64,000 nt of DNA, taken from Gari tellinella. Taxonomy: Eukaryota > Mollusca > Bivalvia > Cardiida > Psammobiidae. Every line of letters starts with the position of its first letter. The stretch's first letter is position 1. The notes beneath the pieces are model-generated. The model was not told where the DNA came from and made no database searches. It saw nothing but the letters and a program-made list of their open reading frames with translations. A program made the translations under genes and the position numbers. Positions 52,486-63,965 of this stretch are shown one piece after another. The stretch spans positions 18,437,189 through 18,501,188 of the forward strand of contig OV277869.1 in the NCBI GenBank assembly GCA_922989275.2, read 5' to 3'.

Positions 52486-52696
52486 TTAACCCGTCACTGC
52501 CATAATATCACCTGCTTAAAAACTGTCATGTACAGTTTTCTTTCAAAATAGATTAAAGGAGGTTTGATTGGTGAAATATCAATACAGCGATAAAACAGTT
52601 TGGATCCTGATCAGATGCCAAGTTACTTGGCATCTGATCAGGTTCAAAACTGTTTTCAAAGGTCTTTGTGGTTGGACTCAACAGTGAAGGGGTTAA
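52486..52696. mobile_element. J-like TTAA MITE
   Basis: TTAACCCGTCACTGCCATAA to CAACAGTGAAGGGGTTAA, hairpin GATCAGATGCCAAGTTACTT. Confidence 0.75.
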
Positions 52697-53129
52697 TCAG
52701 GTGTCAACTGTTAAATATTATAATCTTAATTCTTACATTTGATAGGACCAAATATGTGTCCTCGGCAAAGAGTGAAGACCCAGATCATATTTCACCAAAA
52801 GGTCATGGGACTGAACATAGGTTGAAATCTAAGCAGAAACCTCCTTTAGAAAAAAGTTCTGGTTTACTTTTAACACTTGTCAGAATGTAGACAATATTTC
52901 CTATGGTTCTAAAATTTAAACATTCAGTAATGGCGTCTGCAAAGGCTTTAATAGAAATTGGAATGACACTGAATTCACTGTTTGCGAAAAAAAAAATGTA
53001 AAATTATATATTACACTCAAAGGGTCGAACAGCATTCAATAAATATTGAAAACTCAGGTTATATTGAGTATTAATGCCTAGTCAAGTTGAACAATTTATA
53101 AGATATAGCTACTTGAAGTTAATACCCCT

Positions 53130-53354
53130 ATAATCCTGCCTATAACTCTCTCTGCCTTTTTACGCATTTTATTCATTTCTCTACTAAAGAAAATAGTTCC
53201 ATTTTATATGTGTAGTAATGCATATTATACAACATAAAACATATTTCATAGTAGATTGTAGCTTAAATCAGACTGAATGTGCCTAAAACTAAACCTGCTT
53301 TAAGTGGTTACCTGTCTTCAAAATGAAGAATCAGTCTATGGGGTAAAGGGTTAA
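53130..53354. mobile_element. C-family MITE, core deleted
   Basis: CCTTTTTACGCATTTTATTC left part, GTCTATGGGGTAAAGGGTTAA right end. The core 2 hairpin is mostly lost. Confidence 0.6.
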
Positions 53355-53933
53355 AATATTACTAAGCTTTCTGAATTTAAAACAAGTATTCACAGAGAGT
53401 TCCTGTACTTGCTGATTTACAGTCTGTCATTTCCCTCATATATAATAAGGTAAGTACATAAATATCTGAGTTTGATTTTATCCCATTACTACATGAATAT
53501 GCCTTTTTTACACCTTAAATTTATTCCTCCACAAAAGAGGAACTTGTTGAGTACAGAAAGAGTGAAAAATAATAACTCATCTTTTTGCACATTAATTTGT
53601 TATTCTTTAAAATAATATTTATCAAATCATTATTTAAAAACAATGAATCACAATTATATTTTTATTGTTAAAATCCAAATTTATTATTAACAAAATCACT
53701 GTAACATCAAATTTCTAATGACAAACCATGCACACATATTATGTCATTTCAAACCATAATATGTATTATAATTTTATTACTTATATTATCACATTCAGTT
53801 TTCAAAATTAGCAAAACAAAATACAACACTTTTTATCAAATTGAGTATTTATTGTTGTTCAAAAACAGAAACAAAGTTAAGACGAATCATTCAAATGGTT
53901 ACCATGACAATATCTGTTACCAAGGAGACTGAC

Positions 53934-54001
53934 CTTGTGACCCTTGAACAGGGCTGACCATAACGGCCTCTCTGTCCTTAGCACTGCTAGCACTACTTCC
54001 C
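53934..54001 (-). CDS. Possible upstream exon of the ANKAR-like gene
   Basis: On the minus strand, TTTCTAG is followed by 68 nt open in a frame reading SSASSAKDREAVMVSPVQGS and ending in phase 1 at CACAAG/GTCAGT. That end phase fits both exon 49849-49784 and exon 48269-48068. The stretch is outside the recognisable repeats. The donor is weak, another frame is also open, and no exon further upstream was matched, so this is a candidate only. Confidence 0.3.
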
Positions 54002-54031
54002 CTAGAAACTATAAGGACACCATTGCTTACA

Positions 54032-54373
54032 TTAAACCCATTGAGCCCTAGTGACGAGTATACTTGTCCTTTACAAACAGTGTACCTGTACAGAGTACAC
54101 TTGTCCTATATAAAACTCTTTCTTGAGTGATGACCATACCCATTTATGCCTGGATATTGCAATGAACTCTCCATTTGTGCTTGCTAGAAGATTTCATTAT
54201 ATATATACAAGGGTGATCTAAAGACAGTGCAATATTTTTTCCATATAGCAGAACATGTCATGCAATAGCAAACAGTGCAGACCCTGGTGAGATGTCATTA
54301 AAGAGGTGTCTCGTCAGGGTCTCCACTGTTTGCTAATGTCCCCTTTAATAGACACTAGGCTCAAATGGGTTAA
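54032..54373. mobile_element. B-family MITE with an internal insertion
   Basis: TTAAACCCATTGAGCCCTAG to CTAGGCTCAAATGGGTTAA. An unrelated ~130 bp segment follows CTATATAAAAC. Hairpin GTGCAGACCCTGGTGAGATG. Confidence 0.65.
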
Positions 54374-54728
54374 TCAATGCACTAGTGCTATGGAGGAAAT
54401 AGTTTCATCCAATACACAATATTATGACCAAGGGAGATAATCCTATCAAATTTAATTTTCAAAGCTTAAACAGTTATCTACTAAAAGCTTGAATATCGAC
54501 TGCAGGAAATGGTTTAGCTCATAACGAAATAAAGAGCTTAAATGTCAGCCATTTGCAAAGAATTAATAAAAACAATTGACGTATTTATATGTAAAATACA
54601 AGCACTGCAGTCCTACAAAACATTCTATGCTTTTGTACCCAGTTTTTCTAATTAAGACTTTACGAACCTAAATACAAAACTCATGTCCTTCATACTCATA
54701 CTATGTAAACTGTGTGAGAACTGTGTTT

Positions 54729-54978
54729 TTAACCCTTAAATTACTCCATAGATAAGCATATTTACGCATTTAATTGATTGACTCTGAAGAAAATAGTTTT
54801 ACAGCCATGAATAAGTATCACATTAAGAACTATTTTCTATATTGTAGTAGATGGTAGCCTAAAGCAGGTTGAAGGTGAAACAGAATGCGCCTTAATGCCC
54901 ATTCTGCTTTATTTTCAACCTGCTTTAAGTGATCACCTGGCTTCAAGACTAGAAATAGGCTATGGAGTAAAGTGTTAT
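54729..54978. mobile_element. C-family MITE
   Basis: TTAACCCTTAAATTACTCCA to GGCTATGGAGTAAAGTGTTA, with a core 2 hairpin. Confidence 0.7.
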
Positions 54979-55339
54979 TTCTTTTCATGAACTACAATAC
55001 CTCTGCAAATATCAGCATCAAGAAATATCTTGTACACACACATTTCTAGATACATGTATATACATTCTATGAATTGTCACATTAGTGAGTGTTTAATGAG
55101 AAAAAGCCCATCCTCTTTATCAACTACAAGACTCAATAGAATTGTGTTGATTACAAACAGTGCCCACTATGTTTCCTCCTCAGTAGCTGATTTGGTCTAC
55201 ACCGTCTAGAATGCCATAGAGCAATACTACTCACAGCCCGGCTAACATTCTTATATAAAAAATCTGGTTAGTATAAATGTGTACTTGTTACAGATATCTG
55301 TGCATCTTGAATATTAATATTCCTGGAAGGCAAAGAGCT

Positions 55340-55560
55340 CTTGTAGCCCAAATAATTATATATGCTTAAACCTTTATATCAATTGAAAACAGTTTGGAGG
55401 CAGATCAGACACTGGATAACCCAGCATCTGATCAAGCTCCAAACTATTTGCTATGCAGAACAAAACTACCATAGTCCTTAAAACTTTAAAAAGTGTTTAT
55501 TTTTCTCCATTTTATTTTATGCTTTTCTTTCATTTAAATGGGAAAAAATAATGTCTGATA
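55340..55560. mobile_element. A-family MITE, eroded
   Basis: AGTTTGGAGGCAGATCAGAC hairpin with complement at 55388-55445, and TTAAATGGGAAAAAATAATG resembling an A right end. Confidence 0.55.
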
Positions 55561-55815
55561 TATAATATACAAAATATGATATTCTGGCATTAATGGATTA
55601 ACAATCAGAAGAATAGTCTTATCTAGAAGGTAGAGATGTGTTAATAGAAGAAATATAATTATACAGAAGACATCTAGATCTGGTGACAAAAGGCTGAAAC
55701 GTGAAAAATAGAATATAAGTCACTGACCCCAGGGAGTCTCTAGCTACGTAAACTGGCAGCCATATTGAAAAGACAATTCCATAATAATTATATACCTTAT
55801 ACCCTGTTTCCAAGT

Positions 55816-56030
55816 TTAATTCTTTGAACGCTAGCAGCGGAATTGTGATTATTTGTGCAAACAGTTTGGATCCTGATGAGACGCCGCGTAACGCGGCGTC
55901 TCACCAGGATCCAATCTGTTTGCTTCTCTGACATTACTTTGAAAACAATTTTAGAAAAAGAATTTTTAAAAATAGTAGCAGACAACATATTGTTGCAGAC
56001 GACACTTTCGCTTAGCGCTCAAAGTGTTAA
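55816..56030. mobile_element. I-family MITE, complete
   Basis: TTAATTCTTTGAACGCTAGC to TTAGCGCTCAAAGTGTTAA, hairpin TTTGGATCCTGATGAGACGC. Confidence 0.8.
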
Positions 56031-56525
56031 AAGCTGACCCTCCAATAAATGATTGTTTGATGCTGTTGTGCTTCTGCCAAGCATGATTTGATTTGAACCT
56101 AAAAACGTTTTTGATCCAGATCAGATGCGAAGTAGCTTAGTTCCTCATCAGGATTTGGATTTGTTTGTTATGATTTTACGTCGCTTTAGCAGTATTTCAA
56201 GTATATTTCACCAGGAATAAATCTGTTTGACACACATATTTTTTAGTTAAAAGGTATAAAAACTGAGCTGGAAGATATATGCAGACATTTAGCTGGAGGG
56301 TTGATTTCAATATGGCTGCCAGTTACTTCCTGTATCATGGTACCCTCAGACTATATATAGATATATCTCATTTACATATTTCTATCAGGTAGTAGCTCAT
56401 GCCGCTTGCTCCGCCTTTTCCCTTTGTTTCTCCTCCTTCTACAAATTGGGACAAACAGATACAGAAAACAAACTTCAACGGTAAAATCCTGATACAGTAT
56501 TCAAACTGGTGTTCAGCTGCCATTC

Positions 56526-56745
56526 CTAACTCTTTGCATGCTGGGTATTTTTTTTGTCTGCAACAATTGTCGTCTGCTACTATTCTAAAAATAGAATTTT
56601 CAAAATTTGTTTTCAAAACAGTGTCAGAGTGTCAAACAATTAGGATCCTGATGAGACGCCACATTATGCGGTGTCTCATCTAGATCCAAACTGTTTGCAA
56701 AGGTAATCACTGTGGCAAATATAGGCCACTAGCTTGAGTTAGAGC
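56526..56745. mobile_element. I-family MITE, reverse orientation
   Basis: CTAACTCTTTGCATGCTGGG opens it. Hairpin TAGGATCCTGATGAGACGCC...GGTGTCTCATCTAGATCCAA. The right end is diverged. Confidence 0.7.
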
Positions 56746-57297
56746 AATAGAAAGTCAGCATCCAAACAGTTTGCCAACCCTGACCCGTCCTGCAAATCAA
56801 AATTTAAAAAGTTTTGATTTCACAGCAGTAGTAGACGACAATATTACCAAGTGTCTTGAGAGCAGGCTTACCCTCAATATGAAAACACTGTGCCCAATCT
56901 TTAACCACTCAAAACAGGACCCATTGATGGTGTTCAAGACGCCGAGGGCAGCTTAAACCAGGATGAAAATAAAACAGAAACTTTACTTTAATCTTGCTTT
57001 AAGCAGCCATCTGCCTCAAACATGGAAAACAAACCAATCTTTTATGTGGTCATTACAGTGTGCGTTTTACTTAATTACTAGGCTGAACCTTAGGATAAAT
57101 TGCTGGCAGTGTTTTGTGAATAAAAAAATCATCTGGTGCCCATGTCGTAATACAACAATGAATGTGAAGAGGATTCAAACATGTAAATATGGTGACTACA
57201 CATAGTTGGGGATGCACAATATGAAAAGTGACAACTTGTGATTACAAGACATTGTTCACTCAATGTGTGAAGTCAAACTTATAAATCTCTATTTTCC

Positions 57298-57546
57298 TTA
57301 ACCCATTACTCCATAAATATGCCTTTTTACGCCTTGAATATACTTCTTCACTAAAGAATATATTACATCCACTTTATACAGTCATGCACCAAAAGAAAAA
57401 GTTCCAATATCCAAGAAGATGGTAGCTTAAAGCAGGCTGACAGTAAAGCATAATGTGTCTTAAGGCACATTCTTCTTTGCTTTCAACCTGTTTTAAGTGG
57501 TAGTCTGTCTTCAAAATCAGAAACAGGCTATGGTGTAATGGGTAAA
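57298..57546. mobile_element. C-family MITE
   Basis: TTAACCCATTACTCCATAAA to GGCTATGGTGTAATGGGTAA. Confidence 0.75.
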
Positions 57547-58303
57547 GTGTGAGATGTAACATTTATGACAACTTAATGCAGAACAAAAGTAAATTAGAAA
57601 ACTCTTATTGCAGCTTTCTGCTTCATATTGTTCCTGCATTAAAAAGTCAGCTATCTTTAGTGAGCTATTTTCTGCTTGAATCTTCAATAAATAACGACAT
57701 TAATTTCGACAATAAAGTTTGACTATAACTATATAGCTAGGGAATGCACAGTTGGGGATTGGACTATGTGAAACTGGACACGCTCAATGTGTGTAGGTGT
57801 TTTACCAGCATTTGAGTCTCCTTTTTCTGTGACAGGAAAATATCATCGGATACCAATACCATTATACAACAATAAAGGGATAGTGGACATGTAAAAATAC
57901 CATTATGGTGAATACATGTAGCTGTGGATTGACAATATAAACAGGGGCCCAGCTGTGACACTAGACACTTTCTGTTGAATGTGAACATACTATTTTAATT
58001 AAAGAGGCCATCCAAAAAATACTTGGTCTTTACACCGAGTTGAAGCTTTATGTAGGACAAAAATAAAGAAGGAAGTTCCTATACTTCTGTCCTGCATGAA
58101 ACATAGAGATGCAATGCAAGAACTTGTCTATAGCAGCAATCTATCTACAGTGATATTCATTACCTAAGTCTTATCTGGAGATAGCAGCTTAATGCAAGAC
58201 AAAAGCAAAGCAGAAAGTTCCTTTTTAGCTTTACTGTTGTCCTGCACCAAACAGTAACTTATATATAATTATAAAAACCCAAACTTCTTCAAAGGATGAC
58301 CAC
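57547..58303. other. Intergenic stretch with N-type hairpin fragments
   Basis: AATGCAG...AGAAA hairpins or remnants at ~57573-57650, ~58050-58095 and ~58190-58255. Two copies of GGGGATTGGACTATGTGAAA-like sequence near 57210 and 57755. No gene seen. Confidence 0.45.
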
Positions 58304-58557
58304 TTAACCCATTACCCCATAACTTGTTTCTAGTTTTGGAGATAGGTGACTACTTAAAGCAGCTTAAAAGTAAAGCAGAATGTGCCCTAATGTGCATTCT
58401 GCTTTACTTTCACCCTGCTTTAAGCTATCATCTGCTAGGATGTAGAAAACATTTCTAATGATACATATTCATGACTGTATAAATTAGAACTTTTTTCTTC
58501 AGGGGAAGAATAATTCAAAGAAATAAAACGGTGTATGTTTATGGGGTAAAGGGTTAA
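58304..58557. mobile_element. C-family TTAA MITE, complete
   Basis: TTAACCCATTACCCCATAAC to TTTATGGGGTAAAGGGTTAA, with core 2. Confidence 0.85.
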
Positions 58558-59217
58558 AATATGATGTAATTAGGAGGGCATACAACAATGGGGTCGGGCC
58601 TTTTGACTCTGGACACGCCCAGGCCAATGTGCATTGGAGTATTTACCAGCATCGCAGTCTCTCTTATCTGTACCTAATTAGTAAACACAGAAAGTGGATT
58701 ATTTGTGAAAAAAGTTGTAGCTCTTTTCTAATGTAACCAATGACTTGTTTTGTAATAAAACCTGCTTATGGCAACCATTCAAAACATGTATGGGCTGTAT
58801 ATCATTGACAAGTGATAGCTTGATGCAAGACAACTTGATGCCAACAAAGTATTAAGAAATCTTCTTTCACAGATATTGTAATAGGAGCTTTCTGCATTAC
58901 TTTCGTTCTACATTAAGCTGTCCCCTGCTTAAAAAATATGCCCATCCATTTTCGTTTGGTTACTAAACAGAAATATGAATATAACTTGCTTTATTGTAAC
59001 CACTAAACTATCCATAAACTGTATTATTTAATAACTATTGTAACCCATATAATTGTATTAGTAATTTAACATCTCACTGCTGCAGTGTAAAATACTTTAT
59101 TGCTACCTGTGACACGAAATTCAGAAAGAGAAAGACACATCAAAAACTTGTTGTTCCCCAAATTGAATTTAGCCCACAGAGACCAACACTGCATACAACC
59201 TTCTAACACTCAAGTTT

Positions 59218-59442
59218 TTAACCCATTACCCTATAAATAAGCCTTTTTATTTTATTCCTCCACTGAAGAAAATAATGAGTTTCAATTTATTCAGTCAGGA
59301 ATATGCACAATAAGAAATATTTTTCATATTCAAACAGATGATAGTTTAAAGCAGGCTAAGGAGCATTCTGCTTTTCTTTCAACCTGCTTTAAGCGGTCAC
59401 CTATCTTCAGAACTAGAAACAGGCCACGGAGTAATGGGTTAT
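59218..59442. mobile_element. C-family MITE, shortened core
   Basis: TTAACCCATTACCCTATAAA to GGCCACGGAGTAATGGGTTA. Confidence 0.75.
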
Positions 59443-59477
59443 AAGATCATTGGACCAAGCTATGTACCCCATAGTAG

Positions 59478-59668
59478 CAGGGCTACAGATAAGAAGAATA
59501 CTTCAAAAACTAAAATCTTTATTTCTGCATTAAACCATATAGTGTTACTACTCAATAGAATTGTCTCATTGAGACAATTCTAATGAGACACCATAGGACT
59601 TTGTGCTGAAATAATTGAGAAAATGTTGGATTTGTTCAGTTTTTGCACCCCTCTTATCTGGAGCCCTG
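59478..59668. mobile_element. E-family MITE
   Basis: CAGGGCTACAGATAAGAAG to CTTATCTGGAGCCCTG, flanked by AGTAG on both sides. Core 3 hairpin AGAATTGTCTCATTGAGACA. Confidence 0.85.
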
Positions 59669-59824
59669 AGTAGACCAGTCCACCATAGATTTTACACAAA
59701 TAGACTGGTTCTATATGTTGCAATAAACAATGCTAACCCTGTTAACATGTGTTATAGACCAGTCCACCATAGATTTCACACATTCTGAAGAAGCATAGAG
59801 ATCTTTAGACACTTAACAGCTTAT

Positions 59825-59890
59825 AATGCAGGACAAATGTTATACAGAAAGCTCCTATAGGAGCTTTCAGCATAACTTTTGCCCTGCATT
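59825..59890. repeat. N-type hairpin
   Basis: AATGCAGGACAAATGTTATA then AGAAAGCTCCTATAGGAGCT, mirrored to GCCCTGCATT. Confidence 0.8.
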
Positions 59891-60059
59891 AAGCAGACTT
59901 CTATCTTTAAGACTCTCTATTTATCTTCTCTTGAATTGTAAGTGTTTTTATATAGTGATAATTAAAATCCTGTACAAACCATCAGCTGTTATTCCTACCC
60001 ATGAAGAATGGTAACAAGTAATTATCTGATAAATCAGTTTAACTAAGAAGTGTCTCCTA

Positions 60060-61036
60060 TAATTTCCACTGTTTTCATAAGAATTGATGTAATGAAAACC
60101 CTTTTAGAATCATAAGCAACTTCAACGCTTCAATCAAAACTATCCCGGCGCCCCTATGGCATACCAGATTTTTAGGCATCAGTCAGCATCTACAGATCCG
60201 TGAAAAAATTGGACAAATTGGTCCAAATTATAATGAGCCCACCAGCCAATTTTTTCCCCAAACTTTGTTGGATATTTGGCCAGATTTGGGCGAGAAACCA
60301 CATGTTTGTCCGGTTACCAGACTGGGGTTAGGAGGATAAGACAAGCATTGAATAAAACCGGGCAGGTGCCTGTCTGGCAATCGTCCTATATATACACTGA
60401 TTGATTTGACCAAACGTTTGCCCAGTCCCCAGCCAATGTGTCAGGTGCCTGAACATGCATCATCATCATGGGCCAACATTTTGGTGATCTTATTTTGATG
60501 ACCAACATGGGGATTGGTTTTAACTCCATGTTGAAATAAACCCGGTGCCCAATTCCGATCTCCAAAACATTATCCAGCAGCTGTGTGGCTTTTGCTGGCC
60601 AAATATGCCTCAAAATATTCTGGAAGCTAATCCTAAACTGATTAGGAGTTAATTGTGACTGTGGTATTAGATACCTGTCCTCACCCAGAAAATACAACTG
60701 AAAACCATGAAGACCCAGAAAAGTCTGTAAGCCCTGGCTATCATCAATGTTTGTCCTGACATCGGAACACTTTCTTCTGAACAAAATCATAAACTTACAA
60801 CTAACTATCAGCTTTTAACCCCTATCCAGCTTAAAGTAACTTGATATCATATTTTCAAACAATTTCGTTCCAGATCAGACACTTAGCAACTTTTTTTGCA
60901 GATGATAATTTGAAAGGTGATGATAATAGCTGAATAAATATTAAATCACATGATGAGTATCGTTAATCCTTCCAGATTTTACAAAAATAAGCTTTAACCA
61001 GACAAAAACCAACCCATGATCATACTAATCGTTAGA
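60060..61036. other. Repeat-poor, GC-richer stretch of unknown nature
   Basis: It lacks the MITE families around it and is visibly richer in CC/GG/TGG (GGCCA, CCCGG). A 134-codon minus-strand frame (60790-60386) has no recognisable domain, is Trp/Met-rich and has no clear splice context. It could be an old exon, a decayed transposon or plain unique DNA. Confidence 0.35.
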
Positions 61037-61073
61037 TACAGTAAAACCTGTATTTAGTAACCACTTGAGACAC

Positions 61074-61271
61074 AGGGGCCAGTTTCATAAAACTTTGTAC
61101 GACACAAACGGTCGTAAGACAAAACTTTAAAATAAATTTAATTTCTGATTTCTCCATCTAATCTTGTCTTGTCACAAGACAGAATTAGATGGAGAAATAA
61201 ATAATAATTGAGACTTTTATAATCTGACATACGGCAACATTTGCCGTACAAAGTTTTATGAAACGGACCTC
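61074..61271. mobile_element. F-family hairpin element nested in a G element
   Basis: GGGGCCAGTTTCATAAAACT mirrored by AAGTTTTATGAAACGGACC. The centre CTTGTCTTGTCACAAGACAG is flanked by ATTTCTCCATCTAAT and its complement. The G left end (TACAGTAAAACCTGTATT) stops just before it. Confidence 0.8.
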
Positions 61272-61389
61272 AGATCTTGACAGGCAGGTGACTGCTTATT
61301 GCAGGTCTAATGTTATTCAAAAGACACTTTAGAGAGCTTTATGCATAACTTTTGTTTTGGAATAAATAAACATCTATCACAAGACTTTA

Positions 61390-61646
61390 CAGCAAAATCT
61401 CTCTATTACGACCACTAAAACTAAGGTAAATTGATTAGTATAAAAGACAGGTGACAGCTTAAAGCAAGTTGACAATGTAAACAGAAAGCTCCTGAAGGAT
61501 ATAAACTGTATTTCTCATGATGTGTATTCATGACTGTATGAATTGGAGCTTTCTGTTTTATTGTCACCTTGCATTAGGCAGTCACCTGTCACAAACACCT
61601 AATAATCTACAAGGTTTATTGGTCGTAATATAGAGGTTTTTCTATT
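61390..61646. mobile_element. G-family MITE
   Basis: ACAGCAAAATCTCTCTATTA to GTCGTAATATAGAGGTTTTT, with a core 2 hairpin interrupted by CATGATGTGTATTCATGACT. Confidence 0.65.
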
Positions 61647-61844
61647 CATTGATGTTCATTGATGGTCATTTGACACAGGTTTAACTGTAACGGTACTATT
61701 TTATACACTGGAAATAAGACAAAAATAGATTATAACTAAATGTATATTAAACTATCACACAAATGTTTTTTGAAAAAGCAATTAGAATATGTAAGAGAAA
61801 ATAAGTTTCTACATGACATGATGTAAAGTAAACTCACTTCACTA

Positions 61845-62022
61845 CCACCACTTAAAACAAAGCTAATAGCACTATAATTGATTATGTGAAAGACAGGTGG
61901 CAGCTAAAAGCAAGGTGAAAGTTAAACTTAATTTCACCTTGCTTTAAGCAGCCACCTGCCTTAAGAAACAAACTATTTGAACTTAATTTAGTGGTCATTT
62001 TAGAGATGTTTTACTGTATTTG
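61845..62022. mobile_element. G-family MITE, diverged
   Basis: AAAGCAAGGTGAAAGTTAAA...TTCACCTTGCTTTAAGC hairpin and right end AGAGATGTTTTACTGTA. Confidence 0.65.
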
Positions 62023-62189
62023 ATTAACACTTGCATTTGCTTTGTATAGAGACATTGTGTTATATCAATGCATGAATAATCATGGAAAACAGGGAAATCT
62101 GGCCATTTCTAAAGACAAAGATTCATAACACTCTTCACTGTATTACAGAAATAACACTTTTGAAATAATCATACTGTTAAGACAAGTTG

Positions 62190-62515
62190 TACTCAATGCA
62201 GAACAAAAGTAATGTAGAAAGTTTCTTAACCTATTACTCAGTAAAAACGACTTTTTATGCCTCTAATCTATTCTTCCACTGAAGAAAACAGTTCCCATTC
62301 ATACAATCATGAAAACACACCATAAGAAATATATTTTATATCCTAGCCGATGATAGATTAAAGCAGGATGAAAGTAAAGCAGAATGTGCCTTAATTTACT
62401 TTCAATCTGCATTATGTATTCATTTGTCTTCAAAACTAGAAACAGGCTATAGGGTAATGAGTTAATGAGCTCTCTGCATTATTTGTGTTCTACATTAGGC
62501 TGTCATAGGTCATTA
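62190..62515. mobile_element. N-type hairpin interrupted by a C MITE
   Basis: AATGCAGAACAAAAGTAATG is separated from TGCATTATTTGTGTTCTACATT by a complete C element (62226-62465: TTAACCTATTACTCAGTAAA to CTATAGGGTAATGAGTTAA). Confidence 0.75.
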
Positions 62516-62534
62516 GATATTTCTGCAATGAAAG

Positions 62535-62701
62535 CAGGGCTCTAGATTAGGGGAGACTGTTTCAAAATCTAAAATCTTTATTTCTGCATTAAACCCTATG
62601 GTGTCACTACTCATTAGAATGGTCACCATAGGATTAGGAAGCTAAAATAAGTGATAACATGTTGAATTTGTTCAGTATACTCCCTCTTATCTGGAACCCT
62701 G
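62535..62701. mobile_element. E-family MITE, core deleted on one arm
   Basis: CAGGGCTCTAGATTAGGGG to CTTATCTGGAACCCTG. Confidence 0.75.
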
Positions 62702-62773
62702 GAAGGTAATAGAACACAGAACTAACTCTATATATATCTACTATATTCATTGTCTTAGAAGATAAAGATTTAT

Positions 62774-62910
62774 ATAGTGAGGAATATATTATTCTTTCCC
62801 AACAAACACTTTTGTATTCCAAGAACTACTGTCCATTGTAATCAGTTTGGAACCAGATCAGATGTTGAGGAACTCGGTATCTGATCAAGCTCAAGACCGT
62901 TTGACACTCC
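62774..62910. mobile_element. A-family MITE, left part
   Basis: TAGTGAGGAATATATTATTC, then hairpin GGAACCAGATCAGATGTTGA. Confidence 0.55.
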
Positions 62911-62959
62911 TATCAAAATAAACTACATAATCAATGTTTTCAGAAACATTGCAATTAGT

Positions 62960-63108
62960 TTAACCAATTGACTCCTAATTTGACGTATAGCCATCCTCTT
63001 ACAAACAGCGTACCTGTCAATAGCACACTTTACCTATACAAACAGTGCAGACCCTATTCAGAGGGCTCCTAAAGGAACCTCTGATTTGGTCTGCACTGTG
63101 TGGAATTT
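62960..63108. mobile_element. B-family MITE, right end lost
   Basis: TTAACCAATTGACTCCTAAT, then GCAGACCCTATTCAGAGGGC hairpin. It ends where the 840-bp repeat begins. Confidence 0.65.
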
Positions 63109-63119
63109 TGAAAACATAT

Positions 63120-63965
63120 GATAACAAGAGCGTGTCCCAGTTACACGAATGCCCCCGATGATACAGGGAGGGGAATCCAGACTATCAAACGTAAAAGTTA
63201 GAGAGCTGAAACTGTAGTGGAGCGCCATTTTGAGGACTTCAAGGGCCATTACTCCAAAGGGCCTAGCATAAATTGGTGCCGCTGGTTATCCAAATTGGTC
63301 TCCATTTTATGTCAACAAACATTTTCAGAAAGTTTGGTGATGATCAGATGAAAAGCAATGTGTTTGTGAAACACAAATGCCCCCAGCCAGCATCATGTTC
63401 TGTAATGTAATGCTTATTTGCAAAAGTAGGTCAAAAGTCATGGTCGTAGGGTAAATGAAACATTGGCATGGTTGGAGAAGTCTTAACACAAGAAACCTAT
63501 AAAGTATGGAAGCTCTAGGCCTACTGGTTCAAATGTTATAGGCGTATAAAGATTTATACAAATAAAGGTCAAAGGTCAAGGTCATAAGGGCAAAAACGTA
63601 GGTATGGTTGGAAAGGTCTTGACACAAGAAATATATACACAAAATATGAAAGCCGTAGGCCTACTGGTGCAAATGTTATAGCCATTTAAAGATTTCAACA
63701 AAAGTAGGTCAAATGTCAAGGTCAAGGTCACAAGGTCAAAAAGGTTTGTATGGATGGAAAGGTCTTGATACAGGGAAGACACATGCCAAGTATAAAAGGT
63801 CCAGGTACAAAAATGCAAGAGTTATAGCCAAGGTTAAGGTTTTTGGCACAGACAGACGGACAGACGGACGGACGTGCCACCGAAATGGGTTAGAGGGCCT
63901 TTTCTTTTGTTATTTTCTTTTGTTTGAATAACGGGCCACGGCCCCTTATTCTATTGTTACGCAAT
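63120..63965. repeat. ~840 bp interspersed repeat with GACGGAC tail
   Basis: It begins near AACAAGAGCGTGTCCCAG and carries at least three GGTCAAGGTCA / GGAAAGGTCTTGA modules about 120-150 bp apart. After an ACAGACAGACGGACAGACGG tract it ends near GGGCCACGGCCCCTTATTCT. Elements with this tail are common in bivalve DNA. No coding capacity is visible. It may continue past the window edge. Confidence 0.6.

Noticed and set aside
56376..56438. Exon-like 63-nt stretch on the minus strand (TTTGTAG acceptor, GTAAAT donor)
   Set aside because: All three frames are open or nearly so, and no frame joins in phase with both neighbours. Its acceptor is decent but its donor is weak. Not supported as part of the ANKAR-like gene.
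60386..60790. 134-codon minus-strand frame
   Set aside because: No recognisable domain, odd Met/Trp-rich composition and no consensus splice boundaries. Length is compatible with chance in a GC-richer patch.
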